A stretch of DNA of 64,000 nt. Origin: Saccharina japonica (Eukaryota > Sar > Phaeophyceae > Laminariales > Laminariaceae). A program made the position numbers and the translations under genes. The notes beneath the pieces were generated by a model. That model ran no database searches. It was given only the letters and a program-made list of their open reading frames with translations, and was not told the DNA's origin. Shown piece by piece: positions 48,261-60,067 of this stretch (position 1 is the stretch's first letter; every line of letters begins with the position of its first letter). The stretch is from NCBI GenBank assembly GCA_008828725.1, contig MEHQ01002986.1, forward strand, positions 618,477-682,476, read 5' to 3'.

Positions 48261-49029
48261 CTATTCATATGCTACAGGTTAGGAAGATAACTAATGAGCA
48301 CGGACGCTGCGTGTGCGCGTTTCTTGTATCATACCCGTCGACACCCGGCACACCACGAGTACCCCTTCCTTGTGTGCCCGTGTTGATTTTCTTCATCCTC
48401 GAGAGAGTGAGTGTTGGATGTCGGCGGGTAGAATACGGGGACATCTTGACACACACAGGTATTGTAAGGCTTTTTTAGGCCTGGCCTCGCTACAACGTAT
48501 ATATATTGATACATATGTGAATGTTTTGAAGCTCCTCCAAGCTCTTCGCTCGATTGATTGAGCACATACATCTCTTACCTCGCCATACGAACAGAGTTCC
48601 GGGAAAATCTGGAAGGCAAACCCGATGAAAAACCACGAGACACTACGTACGAGTATAACTACTATTAATACCACTAAACTGCTCTGATGACATGCTGATG
48701 ATGCTATACTTAGTTATTTGAAGCGGCTAATATATCTACCGGCACTCGTAGATACGTCGAGCATAGTAGCGGCTATTGACTGGGCTGGTCTCGCTACGTA
48801 CGGTTTTTCGAGCTTCCACCTTAAATTCTCACGCAAAGCGGGTTCTTCAAATCGAGTATATACCTCAAGTACAAGTACGGCAAGAACATGTCATGTCAGG
48901 TCCCGGTACTTGGAAGGGATTACTACTGTGGCAGCTCCCTATTTTTTTATTTTTTTATTTTACTCGTACTGCTGTTTGTAGTTTTGGGTGCACCCACAGC
49001 ACATTTTTCTTTTTTCTCTTTTTTTGCTC

Positions 49030-49250
49030 TTGCATGCACCTGGATTGCTAGCAGGGTAGGTCTTGCCTGTCGTATATGGCGTTGCATTGTCTGCTCTGCT
49101 TACTGCACTGAGTGTAGTATCTCTGTGTCGTAGTTTTGTGACCACAGAACTGGTACCTTTTTAGGATGAAGAATCGGCACGGACACTGGGTGTGCTGGAT
49201 GTCGACGGGTAGAAAGGAAGGTTTAATGTGAAGAACACACACACACACAC
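49030..49250 (+). repeat. AC-tailed repeat, 3' portion
   Basis: ATGCACCTGGATTGCTAGCA, TGTCTGCTCTGCTTACTGC, GTCGTAGTTTTGTGACCACA, AATCGGCACGGACACTGGGT, GGTTTAATGTGAAGAACAC, (AC)n. This is one of the best-preserved copies of the 3' end. Confidence 0.7.
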
Positions 49251-50490
49251 AGCAGAGAGCAGAAAGTGCCGTCAGGTGTCAGGTATGTAATGTATATACT
49301 CCGGTCCGGTGACATTCTCAGAATGCCCGGAATTTTGCATTTTGGTTTTGGACGCAAGTCGCAAGTGATTAAAAACAGAATACACGTATTCTTGGCGTAT
49401 CACGTACGACGTACCACCATTTTTCAGGACTATACTGTCAATATCAATGGTAACATCCCCTGGATTCTTCTTTGTTTGCAGCGCTTTTTCCGAATTCCGA
49501 AATACGCGTCTTTTATTGAAACTCCCCATATACTCACTCTTTTTAATACGTGCCTATATTCTGACCTGAGGGCTACTGATCTACTGATACTGTTATGACT
49601 CGCGCCTACTGGATAGCAGACTCCTGAAAGTTCGACCGTCCAACCACGGTCTCTCTCGACTGCTGGTGGTATATGCGTACAGTATACTACGCGTATCGTA
49701 TGTGCATTTGTCGAGTCTACCGGTATACGATGTGCTTCGTAGGATGCATGTCGTTCGGCCTCATCTCAAAGAATGTCCCCATGTACCCGCGCTGATTGTC
49801 ACGGCGACGTCATCATGTGTCGGTTTTCGCACGATATCCGTAGACGATAGACTAAGAATATCATTTACACATCGTATTTATTACAAGGTTCCCCTTCGGG
49901 ATGTTGGTCACTTGAAATCCCGGGGGTGTCGTACTTCCCTTTTTGGACCCTTTTTGGAGCAAACTTGTGTTGCATAGACTACTACTGTATAGTGTAAAGG
50001 GAAAAGTAGTAGCGAGGACAATTCCGTATACAAAACAAATAAATGACACTATAGTCTAGATGATCTCATATCTGAGGTACAGCGGGCTCCCGGTGTTAAG
50101 AAGCTTCAGTTTGACGTCCAGGCTCAACGACTTATTTTGTTTCCGACATCGATCTAACTATTTTGTGTAGGGTTTACAGTTGATCCCACACTGGTGAGCT
50201 GTGTTTTTTAACCGAATTTTTCTTTCGTTCGTGCCAATCTGGGCTCATTTTTCTCGACACGTTATTTACAAGAACGGTGGGAATGAGGAGCGTGCAGACG
50301 CCTTCAAGTGGTCAAACTCCTAACTGCATTAAGCTACTGCGTTGGCGGCTCTTCTCTTTTTGCTGTGTTCCTGCAATTAATTGTCATTGATGGGATCGTT
50401 TTTTATTCTAAGCGATTTGGGTCAGCACATAAACCTTTTTTTACTGACCGGCACGTAATTGATGGGTGTGCGTGGTGGGTGAGAGATTTA
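49251..50490. other. Intergenic, nothing recognised
   Basis: No coding block or repeat family supported. A 103-codon open frame (49666-49977) has no start, splice or domain evidence. Confidence 0.4.
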
Positions 50491-50494
50491 CTGG

Positions 50495-50900
50495 GTTGGT
50501 CGGTTGGTCCCTCGGCTGGTAGTCCCACAATCACCAACACCACCCACCAACATTTACTGTTAATTAAGCGATGCGTGTCAGCGCAAAAACCTTGTACGAG
50601 TACAGAGAAAAATGTACCAGTAAACAAATACATCTGAATCATTTCATAATTCGTTTTTGTTGTATGATCTTTTTGCTCGTATTTTGTAAAATCTGTATCA
50701 GGTATCAGGTCGGTTGGTCCCTGGGCTGGTAGTCCTACAATCACCAACACCACCCACCAACATTTATTGTTAAGCGATGCGTGTCAGCGCAAAAACCTTG
50801 TACAGAGAAAAATGCAAACTAAGAAATCTGAATCATTTCAGAATTCGTTTTTATTTGTATTGTCTTTTTGCTCGTATTTCGTAAAATCTGTATCATTTCA
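50495..50900. repeat. Tandem duplication of about 205 bp
   Basis: GGTTGGTCCCTCGGCTGGTA at 50501 and GGTTGGTCCCTGGGCTGGTA at 50711 start two units that share CCACCCACCAACATTTA, AAGCGATGCGTGTCAGCGCA, CTGAATCATTTCA and TTTTTGCTCGTATTT. A partial third copy (TGTATCATTTCAGAAATCG) follows. Divergence is low. Confidence 0.7.
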
Positions 50901-51594
50901 GAAATCGTGTTTTATTGTCTTTTTGTTTTCTGCATCTCTGCAGCAGCAGCAGCAGATAAGAAATGGGATGGAAAAAAAAAACAAAATGCTGCTGCTGCTG
51001 AACGAGTGCGTACCAGGAACCACCACCAAACCACGGGACGAAGCCACCACCAACCACCACCAGCCACTACGAGCAACAACAACTTCTGGTGCTCCTGCGG
51101 CTCGTGGGGCAGGGGTGGTGGCGGTGGTGGTGATGGTCGTCGTTGTGGTGTTTGCTGGTGATGGTGGTGTGTGTGCTGTGTGCGATGATGGTCTTCCTCT
51201 TCTCGTCCGATCATCACCGTTGTTGCTCTACTGCCGAGAAATGTGGTCTTCAGTTTCAACCCTTGACAGCCTTGACATGCCGTGACTGTCACCAAACAAC
51301 TAGTTTTTAGTGTGGAACACGCCACCCTACACCCTTGACAGCGCATGTTTTGCCTTGCTTGACATGTCTCCTCATCGTTGCTATATACTACTGCTAGTTT
51401 GCTCTACTGCCGAGAAATCCCAGTGACACAATTTGGCACTGGCAACAGTTTAGGGCAGTCACTACCGCCTAGCTCTCCGATCTCGGCACGGCTTTCGACA
51501 CGAATAGCACAGGACGGTCGGCACAAATAGCGGGCCTCTATCAGTCCCGAGCGTGTCTGAATCGGTTCAGTGTACGCGTCGCGCGCCAAAAAAA

Positions 51595-51675
51595 AGCAAA
51601 GCGAACGAAGTGCGAAGTGCAGACGAAGTGCAGACGAAGTGCAGACGAGCAGACAGACGAGCAGACAGACAAACC
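51595..51675. repeat. Short GAAGTGCAGAC tandem repeat
   Basis: GACGAAGTGCAGACGAAGTG repeats, then GAGCAGACAGAC twice. 50900-51590 and 51680-52500 hold (CAG/CTG) and (GGT)n tracts and no gene that I can support; 52140-52380 is GC-rich with a possible decayed coding block that I cannot identify. Confidence 0.5.
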
Positions 51676-52502
51676 TCAATATTAAGCTTTCTTTAAATAA
51701 AGCCACGCTGCGGCAGCTTTCAGAACTGTTTTTTGTCCGTTTGTGTCCGTTCGCGACCAGGGGGGTACACCCCCACGGGCACATACCCAACCCATTAGGA
51801 AGAGCATCTATTGATGCTTCGAAGGGCTGCGCCCTTCTCAGCATCAAATATCTCCTCATTATTAACTGCAGGCACCTATACTACTACAATTAATGCTGTA
51901 TTTGTGTTGAATGGTGATTTGTTATATCGAGTAGGTTCACGAAGAACAACTCGTGAATCTTGACGCCATTCATTGTTTTAACCTTACGTAAATAATCGAA
52001 GTCACGATCTGCGTCATCTTTTTGGTCGTGAATATACTCGTACTGTATTTTAAATACATTTTTGCAGTAAATGCGCATGATAAGTAAGTGTACTTCGTAT
52101 ATAATCCACGCAACCCAACGGTATATCCAAAGACCAGACGCGAGGGCATACAGATGACTCTGTCACCCTACAGCGATTGCGGGCAGCAAGCGGCTCCCCA
52201 AAGCAACCGCTGGGCGCTGGCGAACGAGAACATTGCGGCCTCGAAACCTCGAGGAGGAGGAGGCGGCACGTCTCAAACAAAAACGAAGCAAAGTATCCTG
52301 AGAATCCGGGCGAGGCCGGGCATACTACCTGTGAGATTGGCATCGTGCCAGCAGGGCCACACCGGCGGCGCGGGAGATTGAAATATCACAGCCTATCTAT
52401 GTCGTCATTCGGCCGGTGACTTCAACATGTATCACGGGCCCGGCCCTGCCCGGCCCCACTAGCGCACCACTCGCAAAGATTCTTGGATTAAATGTCACAA
52501 CT

Positions 52503-53757
52503 AGAGGTGGGCACCTTTAAGAAAAATAACCGGTTTAAACCGGTTATTGGAAACCCAGCAGGCGTGCCCGAGTAGACGGTTTTTGGCAAAATAAACCGCG
52601 GTTTTTTGGGCCGGTTTGAACCCGTTAACCGAAAACCGGTTTAAACCGGAAAAAACCGCGGTTAACCGGTTAACCGGTTTAAACCGGCAGAATCGGACCG
52701 ACTCTTGACAGATTACACTGCTACGTACAGCAGTAGTAGTAATATAGTACGGGTCGAAAATGACTTGGTTCTAGTGTCTGGGTGACTTGGTATTTGCGTG
52801 TGGGCCGAGAACGATTTTTTTTTGTGCGGGAGATATGAATGTACTTGATTTCAGTATAGGTATCCTATTTGACTTGGTTTTTGTGTGCGAGTCGAAAAAG
52901 ACTTCGTTTTAGTGATGGTTGAAATGACTTGGTTTTAGTGTGGGGGCATCGATTTTTTTTTTATAGTTTTAAAATAAAGATCGAAATTGACTTGATTTTA
53001 GTGTTGAGGCTGAATTTTTAACTTGTTTTTTGTGTGGGGGATTGAAATATAGTTGATTTTGTGTGGGGATAGTAGTTAACTTGATTTTTGTGCGGGGGCT
53101 CGAAATTTGTTTGGTTTTTAGTGTCAGGGCTGAAAATGACTTATTTTTAGTGTCTGGATGGAAATTGACTGTTTTGGGGGATCGAAGTTCACTTGCTCTT
53201 TGTTTGGGGGCCGAAACTAACTTGGTTTTGGTGTGCGGGGCTAAATGGTGCGCCGTGTACCGCTAAACTCTACTATAAATAACCCGTTAATACTATTAAT
53301 AATAGATAGATAGATATCGCGCTGCTTTATTGTTTGCAGGAGTTTTTCTCATCAATTCGCTTCGCTATATATTAATCCAGTGGTATGCAGCGCCTAACCC
53401 TGTCGATCGTAGATCTGCTGCGTTCTCGACTGCCCACAAAAATCGCACTGCAGCAGCAGCAATCAGTGCTGTAGTACCTGTGGCAGCAATGTCTTATGCA
53501 TAATGACTTATACCTGGAATTCACGTTACCCCGTAATATGTCTCCTGTGCTGTTGTTGTACCATACCACCTCGTGTTCTATTGGTACGCTAACAGTGGCT
53601 CGGGATCCACATACACAGCATGTACTGGGCGAATATATACCGTTTTATTCAATGATTTGGAGGCGTTTCATGTTGTCATCCGGTTTAAACCGGTTTTCGG
53701 TTAACCGGTTTAAATCGGCTGAAAATAACCGGTTTCAAATTTGCAGATTTACATAAA
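52503..53757. mobile_element. Possible hAT-type element with CCGGTTTAAACCGG repeats
   Basis: The left end CTAGAGGTGGGCACC resembles a common hAT terminus. It is followed by at least ten AACCGGTTTAAACCGG-type palindromic repeats (52530-52690), and the same repeats reappear at 53678-53740 before TTTGCAGATTTA. The right terminus is not complementary enough to fix the boundary and I see no target duplication. The layout parallels the subterminal repeats of the clear hAT element at 45084-46106. Confidence 0.4.
52745..53250. repeat. Minisatellite AAATGACTTGGTTTTAGTG
   Basis: About 14 diverged units of 30-40 bp with the core GAAAATGACTTGGTTTTAGT and GTGGGGGC-like spacer. Lies inside the possible element at 52503-53757. 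The open frame over part of it (53063-53266) follows the repeat. Confidence 0.7.
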
Positions 53758-54345
53758 ATGCGCATGTACACAGCCCAGAGAGAAAGCAGACGCATGCAAC
53801 GTGATATCATCTACTGCTACACGACGCTTTATGTGTGCCTCGTTCAATGTCAAGTCGTTGTGGTCCTTATTCTTGTCTCGTGCGTGGTGCGTGCTTCATG
53901 TGTTCCGTTCATGTGGTGGGTCAAAAACGAACCAAAAACCAGTCGTACGGCAGGTTTTACATGATAGTTGAGAGGCGGTGTCAAGTCGGAACGTGTCCCC
54001 TGAGTTATTTGCCAGAATTCGCGACTTTGAAGGCCCAGAGCACGCCCCACGGGCCTCGGCCGGGACCCGCACATGCGCCGTGGTGTACACGCGCCCCCCC
54101 TGCGTGCCCCGCAGCCGATAGCGCGAGAAAAGAACCGCGACCGGAGGAGAAAAGTGAAAGTATTCCGGGAAAATGTCCATTTGGTACCTATACATATATC
54201 ATACCGATATACATATCGCGGAAGAAAGCGCACCCCGGCGTTAACCATTAATTTGACTTTTAACATTTTAACCACCGGGTGTATGTATGTATTCATATAT
54301 ATATGATATGTGTTCTTCTACACGCCGTCGACATCTATTATGGCT
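53758..54345. other. Intergenic, nothing recognised
   Basis: Overlapping open frames on both strands (53758-54296), with a GC-rich centre near 54000-54130, but no motif, start or splice evidence that favours one of them. Confidence 0.35.
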
Positions 54346-54702
54346 GCCGGTCGCCCCGGCCGGCTACTCGTAGAAGGTAACCACGAAGCCTGTTAGCGTC
54401 AAGATCGCGAGTTCGAGCCCCGCGGAGTGCATGCTCGTACGTAGGGACTTTTTCTTGCAAAACATATCTTGACTAGCGGAAAGCGCGAGAGCGTGAGTTA
54501 GCAAAGTTCGATGAAAATCGACGAGCGTTGGGAAGGCTGAACCCTCTGCGCGATAAAAACCAAGGCAAGAACCGTAGTGGGGGAGGAGGGAGAGGAGCCT
54601 ACTTTGTGACCCCGGATCTGAGTTACGACTAGGGAGGGAGAAAGACGGAAGTACGAAGATAATAAATGGGATGTAAAATATATATATATATATATATATA
54701 TT
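54346..54702 (+). mobile_element. tRNA-headed SINE, reference copy
   Basis: The 5' part contains GCGAGTTCGAGCCCCGCG (about 54407-54424), a good RNA polymerase III B box inside a T-arm-like stem, with a weaker A-box candidate near 54361-54380. A unique body follows (GAGCGTGAGTTAGCAAAG, GATGAAAATCGACGAGCGTT, GCGCGATAAAAACC), then a conserved tail: TTTGTGACCCCGGATCTGAG, TTACGACTAGGGAGGGAG, GATAATAAATGGGATG and an AT run. Partial copies occur in both orientations at 14650, 19915, 20265, 46785, 58040, 62735 and 63115. Confidence 0.65.
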
Positions 54703-54724
54703 ATATCCGGTGCCCGTGCCAACG

Positions 54725-55420
54725 TTTATCCTAGAGAAATACCAGGTCTGTCTGTGGCTATGTCTGTGGTCACAATACCACGAAACGGAGATACTACGAG
54801 TAGGTGATGCACTTCGTAAGCAGGGCAGACAATGAGATACAATATACGACAGGCACAACCTACTCGTACGCGGTTGGTATTCCAGCTGCGTGAAAGAGAG
54901 AAAACGAAAGCAAAACCCAAAGTGGAAAGAGGAGAACGGGGGGGAAATACCCCCCGACAACAATAACAACAAAGAAAGTGTCGTGCGTGTCCCGGAGATG
55001 TGACAATACAAAAACAAAAAACAATCAACGTAAAGACGATTAAGAACGAAAGGAAAGGACAGGCGACTGAAGCAAAACAAAACATCCTCCGGGAAGTCGA
55101 GGCAGCAGTTTTGTACCCGTACGTCTATATAGTACAGACAGGCTCTACCAACAACTATTAATCGTAGCCGGTCTGGTACCTTGCTACCCTGTCTACCGTC
55201 TCCTCCCTGCTTTGGTTAAACCGTGTGTTCCCTACGACCGTTGCCCCCCCCCGTCCTTTCCATTCCTTTGGGCGCCACCCATACAACGGATGTACGGCGC
55301 TTCCTTCGTATTCAATTCCGCTTCATCTTCGTGCCAAACACGAAAGACACAGGAAGAGAGGAGGAACTAATAAAAACAAATATATACATACTCGTACTGG
55401 TATAATTAATAATAATAATA
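54725..55420 (-). repeat. AC-tailed repeat family, reverse long copy
   Basis: Complement of the family: TGTGGTCACAATACCACG, GCAGGGCAGACAATGAGATA, ATACGACAGGCACAACCTAC, GAAAGTGTCGTGC, then GGGCGCCACCCATACAACGG and AATTCCGCTTCATCTTCGTG at its far end. It includes both the 3' and 5' blocks seen separately elsewhere, suggesting a unit of at least 700 bp. Confidence 0.5.
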
Positions 55421-55424
55421 CGTA

Positions 55425-55552
55425 ATTGGGGATGTGTGGTGTGTGGTATGTATCGCATCAATGGTGATAATACTCACCGTGCAAGGTAGCCCCGCAGCTA
55501 CGTAGGTGGGGGTGTGTGGTGTGTGGTATCATATGTATCGCATCAATGGTTG
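55425..55552. repeat. Short direct repeat
   Basis: GGGGATGTGTGGTGTGTGGT, ATGTATCGCATCAATGGT at about 55428 recurs at about 55509 with a 5-bp ATCAT insertion. Confidence 0.55.
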
Positions 55553-55984
55553 GCGCATGTCCTTCGCTTGGGAAAAGGTGATTGAGGCACCTTTTTTGTT
55601 ATCGCTGTGGTCTAAAAACCGTTTTTAGGCGTCTATACGTCCATGTCTATACACACTTTGTCAAGCTGTTTTCGGGCGAATACTACCGCAATCAATTGTC
55701 GCATTTGGTTTGCTTCCGGCGGCCTTCTGGGGAGCCCTGTGGGGGAGCTATAAACACGCGTGCAGCGCGAGAACGCAACACGCAAAAGCCCTTCACAGGT
55801 CACGTTGCGCTTCACGGAACAGCCGCCGCGACCTAACTTACCCGTATGCCCTGGCTACAGGTGGTACCATCGGAATTCAACGGTGTCAAAACTCCGAAGA
55901 TGGTAGAATGCCCTGCTGAAAACCCTTCACTTTGTTTCTAGCCGATGCCCCGAAAAACATACACCGTATATCGGATAGAACAAA

Positions 55985-56215
55985 GTATAGCATATGGCGC
56001 ACTGCTACTGCTGTATTGCAGCGTAGTATCTTTTTGTCGTAGTTTTGTGACCACAGAAGAACTGGTTCAACATAGTTTCGTGACCACAGAACTGACTGGT
56101 ACAACATCTCTCTCTAGGATGAACAATCGGCACAGACAGCAGTGGGTGTGCTGGATGTCGACGGGTATATAGAAAGGACGGTTTAATGAGTACACCACAC
56201 ACACTGGGTTGTGTT
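55985..56215 (+). repeat. AC-tailed repeat, 3' portion
   Basis: TGCAGCGTAGTATC, GTCGTAGTTTTGTGACCACA (with a second, partial copy of the GTGACCACAGAACTG block), AATCGGCACAGACAGCAGTG, GCTGGATGTCGACGGGTA and GGTTTAATGAG. 55560-55985 holds nothing recognised. Confidence 0.6.
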
Positions 56216-56754
56216 CGAGGTGGTTATAATGCTGCAATATAGCATGCGGCAAGTTCTGTGGTCGGTCACAAACGTGCTACAACATACAGTCGCCGGTGGT
56301 CGGAGCGTCGTGGGCGGGAGGGAGGAGTAGTAGCAAGCGTTGTGGTTCAACTAGGCGGTGTGACGGTTTGACGCATGGTGCTGTTTCTGGTTTTTAGACC
56401 CACATCCGTAGTTAGCAGTAAGGGTTTTGTGATATTCAACCTAATATTAATAGTACTCACGGTGATCAAAGGGACGACAAAAAAAGCAAAACAAAACAGC
56501 CCAAACAACGTTCAACCGGGTGTGCTCATGTGGCGGAGTGTGGTCTCTAGGGGGGGTGTGCCTTCTTCCGTGTTACATGTATACGTGCATATACCATGTA
56601 TACATGTATACCAAGTGCGTACGTGATGCAAAAGGTTTAATGTGAAAACACACACATGTGCATGCCGGCAAATACATGCGCTGCACAGCAGGCTCAGTAC
56701 GTCGTTCGTGTTAGAATTTGTTTGTTTCTATTTGTAGCCTTTTCTTCTTTTTTC

Positions 56755-56975
56755 TTCTTCACGTAGCTGGTTTACTATTGATAGTGAGTAGGTCCTGCTC
56801 CGCTTACTGCATTGCAGCTTACAGCGAACTACATACAGCAGTATAGCAAGCATAGTTTTTTTACCACATCGCTGGTACCTGTATCTCCATACTATTAATA
56901 GGCACGGACACTGGTTGTTCTGGGTATCGACGGGTAGAATGGACGGTTTAATGTGAAGAACAAACACATTCATAT
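56755..56975 (+). repeat. AC-tailed repeat, 3' portion, diverged
   Basis: TGCTCCGCTTACTGCATTGC, GGCACGGACACTGG, GTATCGACGGGTAGAATGGA and GGTTTAATGTGAAGAACAAA. 56216-56755 and 56975-57220 show no supported feature. Confidence 0.55.
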
Positions 56976-57220
56976 CTGTAAACACGTAAACAATCGTACG
57001 CGGGGAACTGCCACACTCGGAGTTGTCTGCATTTCCAATGGCTGCGAAAAGCCCGAAGGGATTCGAAGTGCTATCACAATAATAGTGCTTTTTGTGGCCA
57101 GGCCAGGTCTCGTATATAGCTATGATCTGTACAATGAGTATATGCACGTATAATACTATACGCAGTGTTTTATGTTGTATAGGCACATCGGCACATCCAC
57201 ATACTTCAAGGTTTTACTAT

Positions 57221-57260
57221 CACGGGGGACCACAGTAGTAAATAGGACCAAAGTTTGGCT
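57221..57260. mobile_element. GGGGGACCATAG-family MITE end
   Basis: ATCACGGGGGACCACAGTAG, TAAATAGGACC is one end of the family; the other end is missing, probably cut by the adjacent AC-tailed repeat. Confidence 0.55.
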
Positions 57261-57299
57261 CCACCATATAAGTCGTATTTAATAGGGTCCATCGCTTTT

Positions 57300-57545
57300 T
57301 TCTTTCTTCTCTTTTTTTCTCTTGCATGCACCTGGATTGCTAGCGAGGGGTAGGTCTTGCCTGTCGTATATGGCGTTGCATTGTCTGCTCTGCTTACTGC
57401 ACTGAGCGTAGTATCTCTGTGTCGTAGTTTTGTGACCACAGAACTGGTACCTTTTTAGGATGAAGAATCGGCACGGACACTGGGTGTGCTGGATGTCGAC
57501 GGGTAGAATGGACGGTTTAATGTGAAGAACACACACACACCGTAA
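57300..57545 (+). repeat. AC-tailed repeat, 3' portion
   Basis: Begins in a TTTTTCTCTTGCATGCACC tract and continues with the family blocks to GTGAAGAACACACACACACC. Very close to the copies at 49030 and 61985. Confidence 0.7.
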
Positions 57546-57719
57546 TAATAGTAATGTAATTCGTATCGTATCATACGTAACCCCTTTTCTTATTTTTCGG
57601 GGTATACCTTCCCTCGCCTTGTTGCGTATCGCCGCATCCATGTTGCCGCAGGCTCGGGGTATTCATGTCCCACTTTCTGTTGTTGTGTGCGTGTGTTATC
57701 TTCGTTCTCGTGCTACCAA

Positions 57720-57965
57720 ACACCTCGACATCTCGACATCCACCAAGACCCAGCAGTGTCCGTGCCGACCCTTCCTCCTATAACATATTCGTAGACCTTC
57801 CGCCTAGACCCTACTACTACTGCTGCTGTAGAGAGATACCAACTCTGTGGTCACAAAACAACGAAATAACAGGTGACGATTGCAATGCAGTACGTAAGCA
57901 GAGTAGGCAATGCAACGACATGCCACCTTAGCTTACTGGACACGACAGGTACGACACGCAAATAA
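57720..57965 (-). repeat. AC-tailed repeat, reverse, diverged
   Basis: CATCCACCAAGACCCAGCAG, GTCCGTGCCGA, CTGTGGTCACAAAACAACG, AAGCAGAGTAGGCAATGC and ACACGACAGGTA are the complement of the family 3' blocks. Confidence 0.5.
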
Positions 57966-58039
57966 ATGCGCTATCCTTCGTAGAGATGCAGATCAGAGAT
58001 GCTATGGCCGAGAGAAACACGATTTGTTTATTTGTTTGC

Positions 58040-58315
58040 TTGTTTGTTTTTGTCCATCCCATTTATAATCTTCGCACTTTCGTCTTTCTTCCTCCCTAGT
58101 CGTAACTCAGACCCGGGGTCACAAAGTAGGCTCCTCTCCCTCCTCCCCCACTACGGTTCTTGCTTTGCATTTTTATCGCGAGAAGATTTCAGCACTTTCT
58201 TCCCTCGTCAACTCTCGTCGAATTTTGCTTACGCACGCTATAATATGCGCTCTCGACAGTCGGTGTCATTTGAGGAGAAAACCCTCCATGGGGAAAATCG
58301 AACCTTTGACATCCG
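58040..58315 (-). mobile_element. SINE, reverse, with head
   Basis: CCATCCCATTTATAATCTTC, CCTCCCTAGTCGTAACTCAG, GGGGTCACAAAGTAGGCTCC, the body and, near 58295-58312, AAAATCGAACCTTTGAC, the complement of a B box (GGTTCGA). Essentially full length relative to 54346-54702. Confidence 0.6.
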
Positions 58316-58319
58316 GCCC

Positions 58320-58386
58320 TACAGGAATCGGCACGGACACTGGGTGTGCTGGATGTCGACGGGTAGAAAGGAAGTTTAATGTGAAG

Positions 58387-58421
<35 letters not shown>

Positions 58422-58560
58422 AGCGTAGTATCTCTGTGTCGTAGTTTTGTGACCACAGAACTGGTACCTTTTTAGGATGAAGAATCGGCACGGACACTGG
58501 GTGTGCTGGATGTCGACGGGTAGAAAGGAAGGTTTAATGTGAAGAACACACACACACACA
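58320..58560 (+). repeat. Two AC-tailed repeat ends in tandem
   Basis: The block AATCGGCACGGACACTGGGT to GAAGAACACAC occurs at 58326-58420 with a long (AC)n run, and again with more of its 5' part (GAGCGTAGTATCTCTGTGTC) at 58420-58560. The second copy begins within the AC run of the first. Confidence 0.7.
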
Positions 58561-59168
58561 TTCTCTTTCCCTTCGTACGCAGTCTACTTGGCTTGCAGTT
58601 CGATGAAAAACATGCACTACGTACAGCAGTAGTATAGATATACCGAGAAACTCTGAACTACAGTACATTACCTACATATATTCAAGAAAAAAAAAAGAAT
58701 CGCCGCGTCTCAAACAACAAAGAAAGACAAATCACCGATTACCAACCAATGGACTTTTAATTTTACAACATCGTGTTACCGTCGTATATGAGGCTCGTTG
58801 GGACCAATCATTAACCAGCAGACAATACCACTTCAGTAGCCCAGTATCTCCAACCAATAGAATATTGCCGTTCCCAGTACCGAACTCTCCAACAATACTC
58901 GTATGTAATTCATACCTCCGTAGTTTACATTAACATACCGCTTGTCAAGCAGACTGTAAGTAATACAGTAGATCTTTAAAATACCATCCTCCTCGAGATT
59001 ATGTGCACTCGGTTGTGTCCAGGCAGGGTGTGCCCAAACTGTGGTCACCGGCCAATCAATGTTGATATTCAGTAGGTCTCGGAATATACAATGTTTTATT
59101 TACTGCCTGCAGCACTCGCTACAATAAGCGAGTGCACTGGTTCATTCAGGTCCTCCTATCGATCGGGA
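58561..59168. other. Intergenic, nothing recognised
   Basis: AT-rich DNA with no coding block or repeat that I can support. Confidence 0.4.
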
Positions 59169-59971
59169 GGGCGATGCTGCGTTTTACGATACGCTCTGCT
59201 TAGGGAGGCGAACTTACAAAAACAACTCCTGAGAGCCTATTGTCACGCGAACCGAAATCTAACAGCCATGTCAGAAATGACGGCGTGCACTTGAAAACCA
59301 CTGCGCGCGCAAGGGTTAGGGTTACGCCCGTCTCAGACCAGAAAGGTCACACGTGACAACGTCGAATCTCGTTTTTCCCGCCGGGTTCGTTGTACATGAA
59401 GGTCATACTGCCTCCTAAAGACGACGTCCTCGCCCCCGGAGTGTTCAATGAAGGCCTTCCCGGCCCACGGTGGTTCGACTTCTCCAGCGCTCCGGATGTG
59501 GAGGGCTTCAACTCGAGCTCTTGCGCTACAGACATCACTTGGGCCGGACCAAGAGCATTTCACATGAACGAACGTAAGCGAGAAATTCTTGCACATGAGC
59601 ATAGGCTTGGAAAGGTCGAGGGTGCAGCATCAAGAGCCTTGCCGTACTAAACACGACTCTTCATCGAATCATTTTATTGTGGTGGTACTTTTTCCACGTA
59701 TCTCTGTGGCAACCTGTGATCGCACAATGGCCAATGAGCGTGCGTACTGGTATGGTTTGGGGTCTCCGTCTCCTGCATGTCGAACGAGGTTTCGGGGCCG
59801 CACGATGCATATATTTTACCGTAGCTTTGTCGTCGTTTCATCTCGCTTCATGATCACAGTCGTGAGATAATCCGTCGTGGTCTTCATTCAAGCCTTCTGC
59901 TTCTTGTTTTCCCTTTTGCTACAGGTACCGCGTACAGGGTTACACACAATATATAAGTATTTCCCCCCCCA
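59169..59971 (+). repeat. 803-bp direct repeat, copy 1
   Basis: From GGGCGATGCTGCG to TTTCCCCCCCCA. By eye every base agrees with 60068-60870; the offset is 899 bp and the 96 bp between the copies is unrelated to either flank. Internal features are a two-unit TTAGGG stretch near 59311-59325, an 84-codon open frame, and a possible acceptor TTTTGCTACAG near 59915-59925. The perfect match contrasts with the decayed repeats around it, so it is either a very recent duplication or an assembly artefact. Confidence 0.85.
59396..59650 (+). CDS. 84-codon ORF in the duplicated block, copy 1
   Basis: ATG at 59396, stop TAA at 59648-59650. MKVILPPKDDVLAPGVFNEG, LPGPRWFDFSSAPDVEG, then NSSSCATDITWAGPRAFHMN and a basic/acidic helix (ERKREILAHEHRLGK). 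Composition is coding-like (GC-rich, even residue use). The frame opens at about 59357, 13 codons earlier, so it may be an exon rather than a complete gene; ACGTAAGC near 59572 is a possible donor. No family recognised. Confidence 0.35.
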   Translation: MKVILPPKDDVLAPGVFNEGLPGPRWFDFSSAPDVEGFNSSSCATDITWAGPRAFHMNERKREILAHEHRLGKVEGAASRALPY

Positions 59972-60067
59972 AGCACGTGAATGAAATTTCAAAGGCATTG
60001 CATACGTACAGAGTGTCTGCAGTTGTTATCCATCGAGAGGTCTGTATGTAAGCCAATGCAAACCTTC

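Noticed and set aside
59305..59330. TTAGGG repeats as an interstitial telomere
   Set aside because: Only about two units, present in both copies of a duplicated block; too short to mean anything.
59333..59602. 89-codon minus-strand frame in the duplicated block
   Set aside because: It is antisense to the 84-codon frame, which has an ATG and better residue composition.
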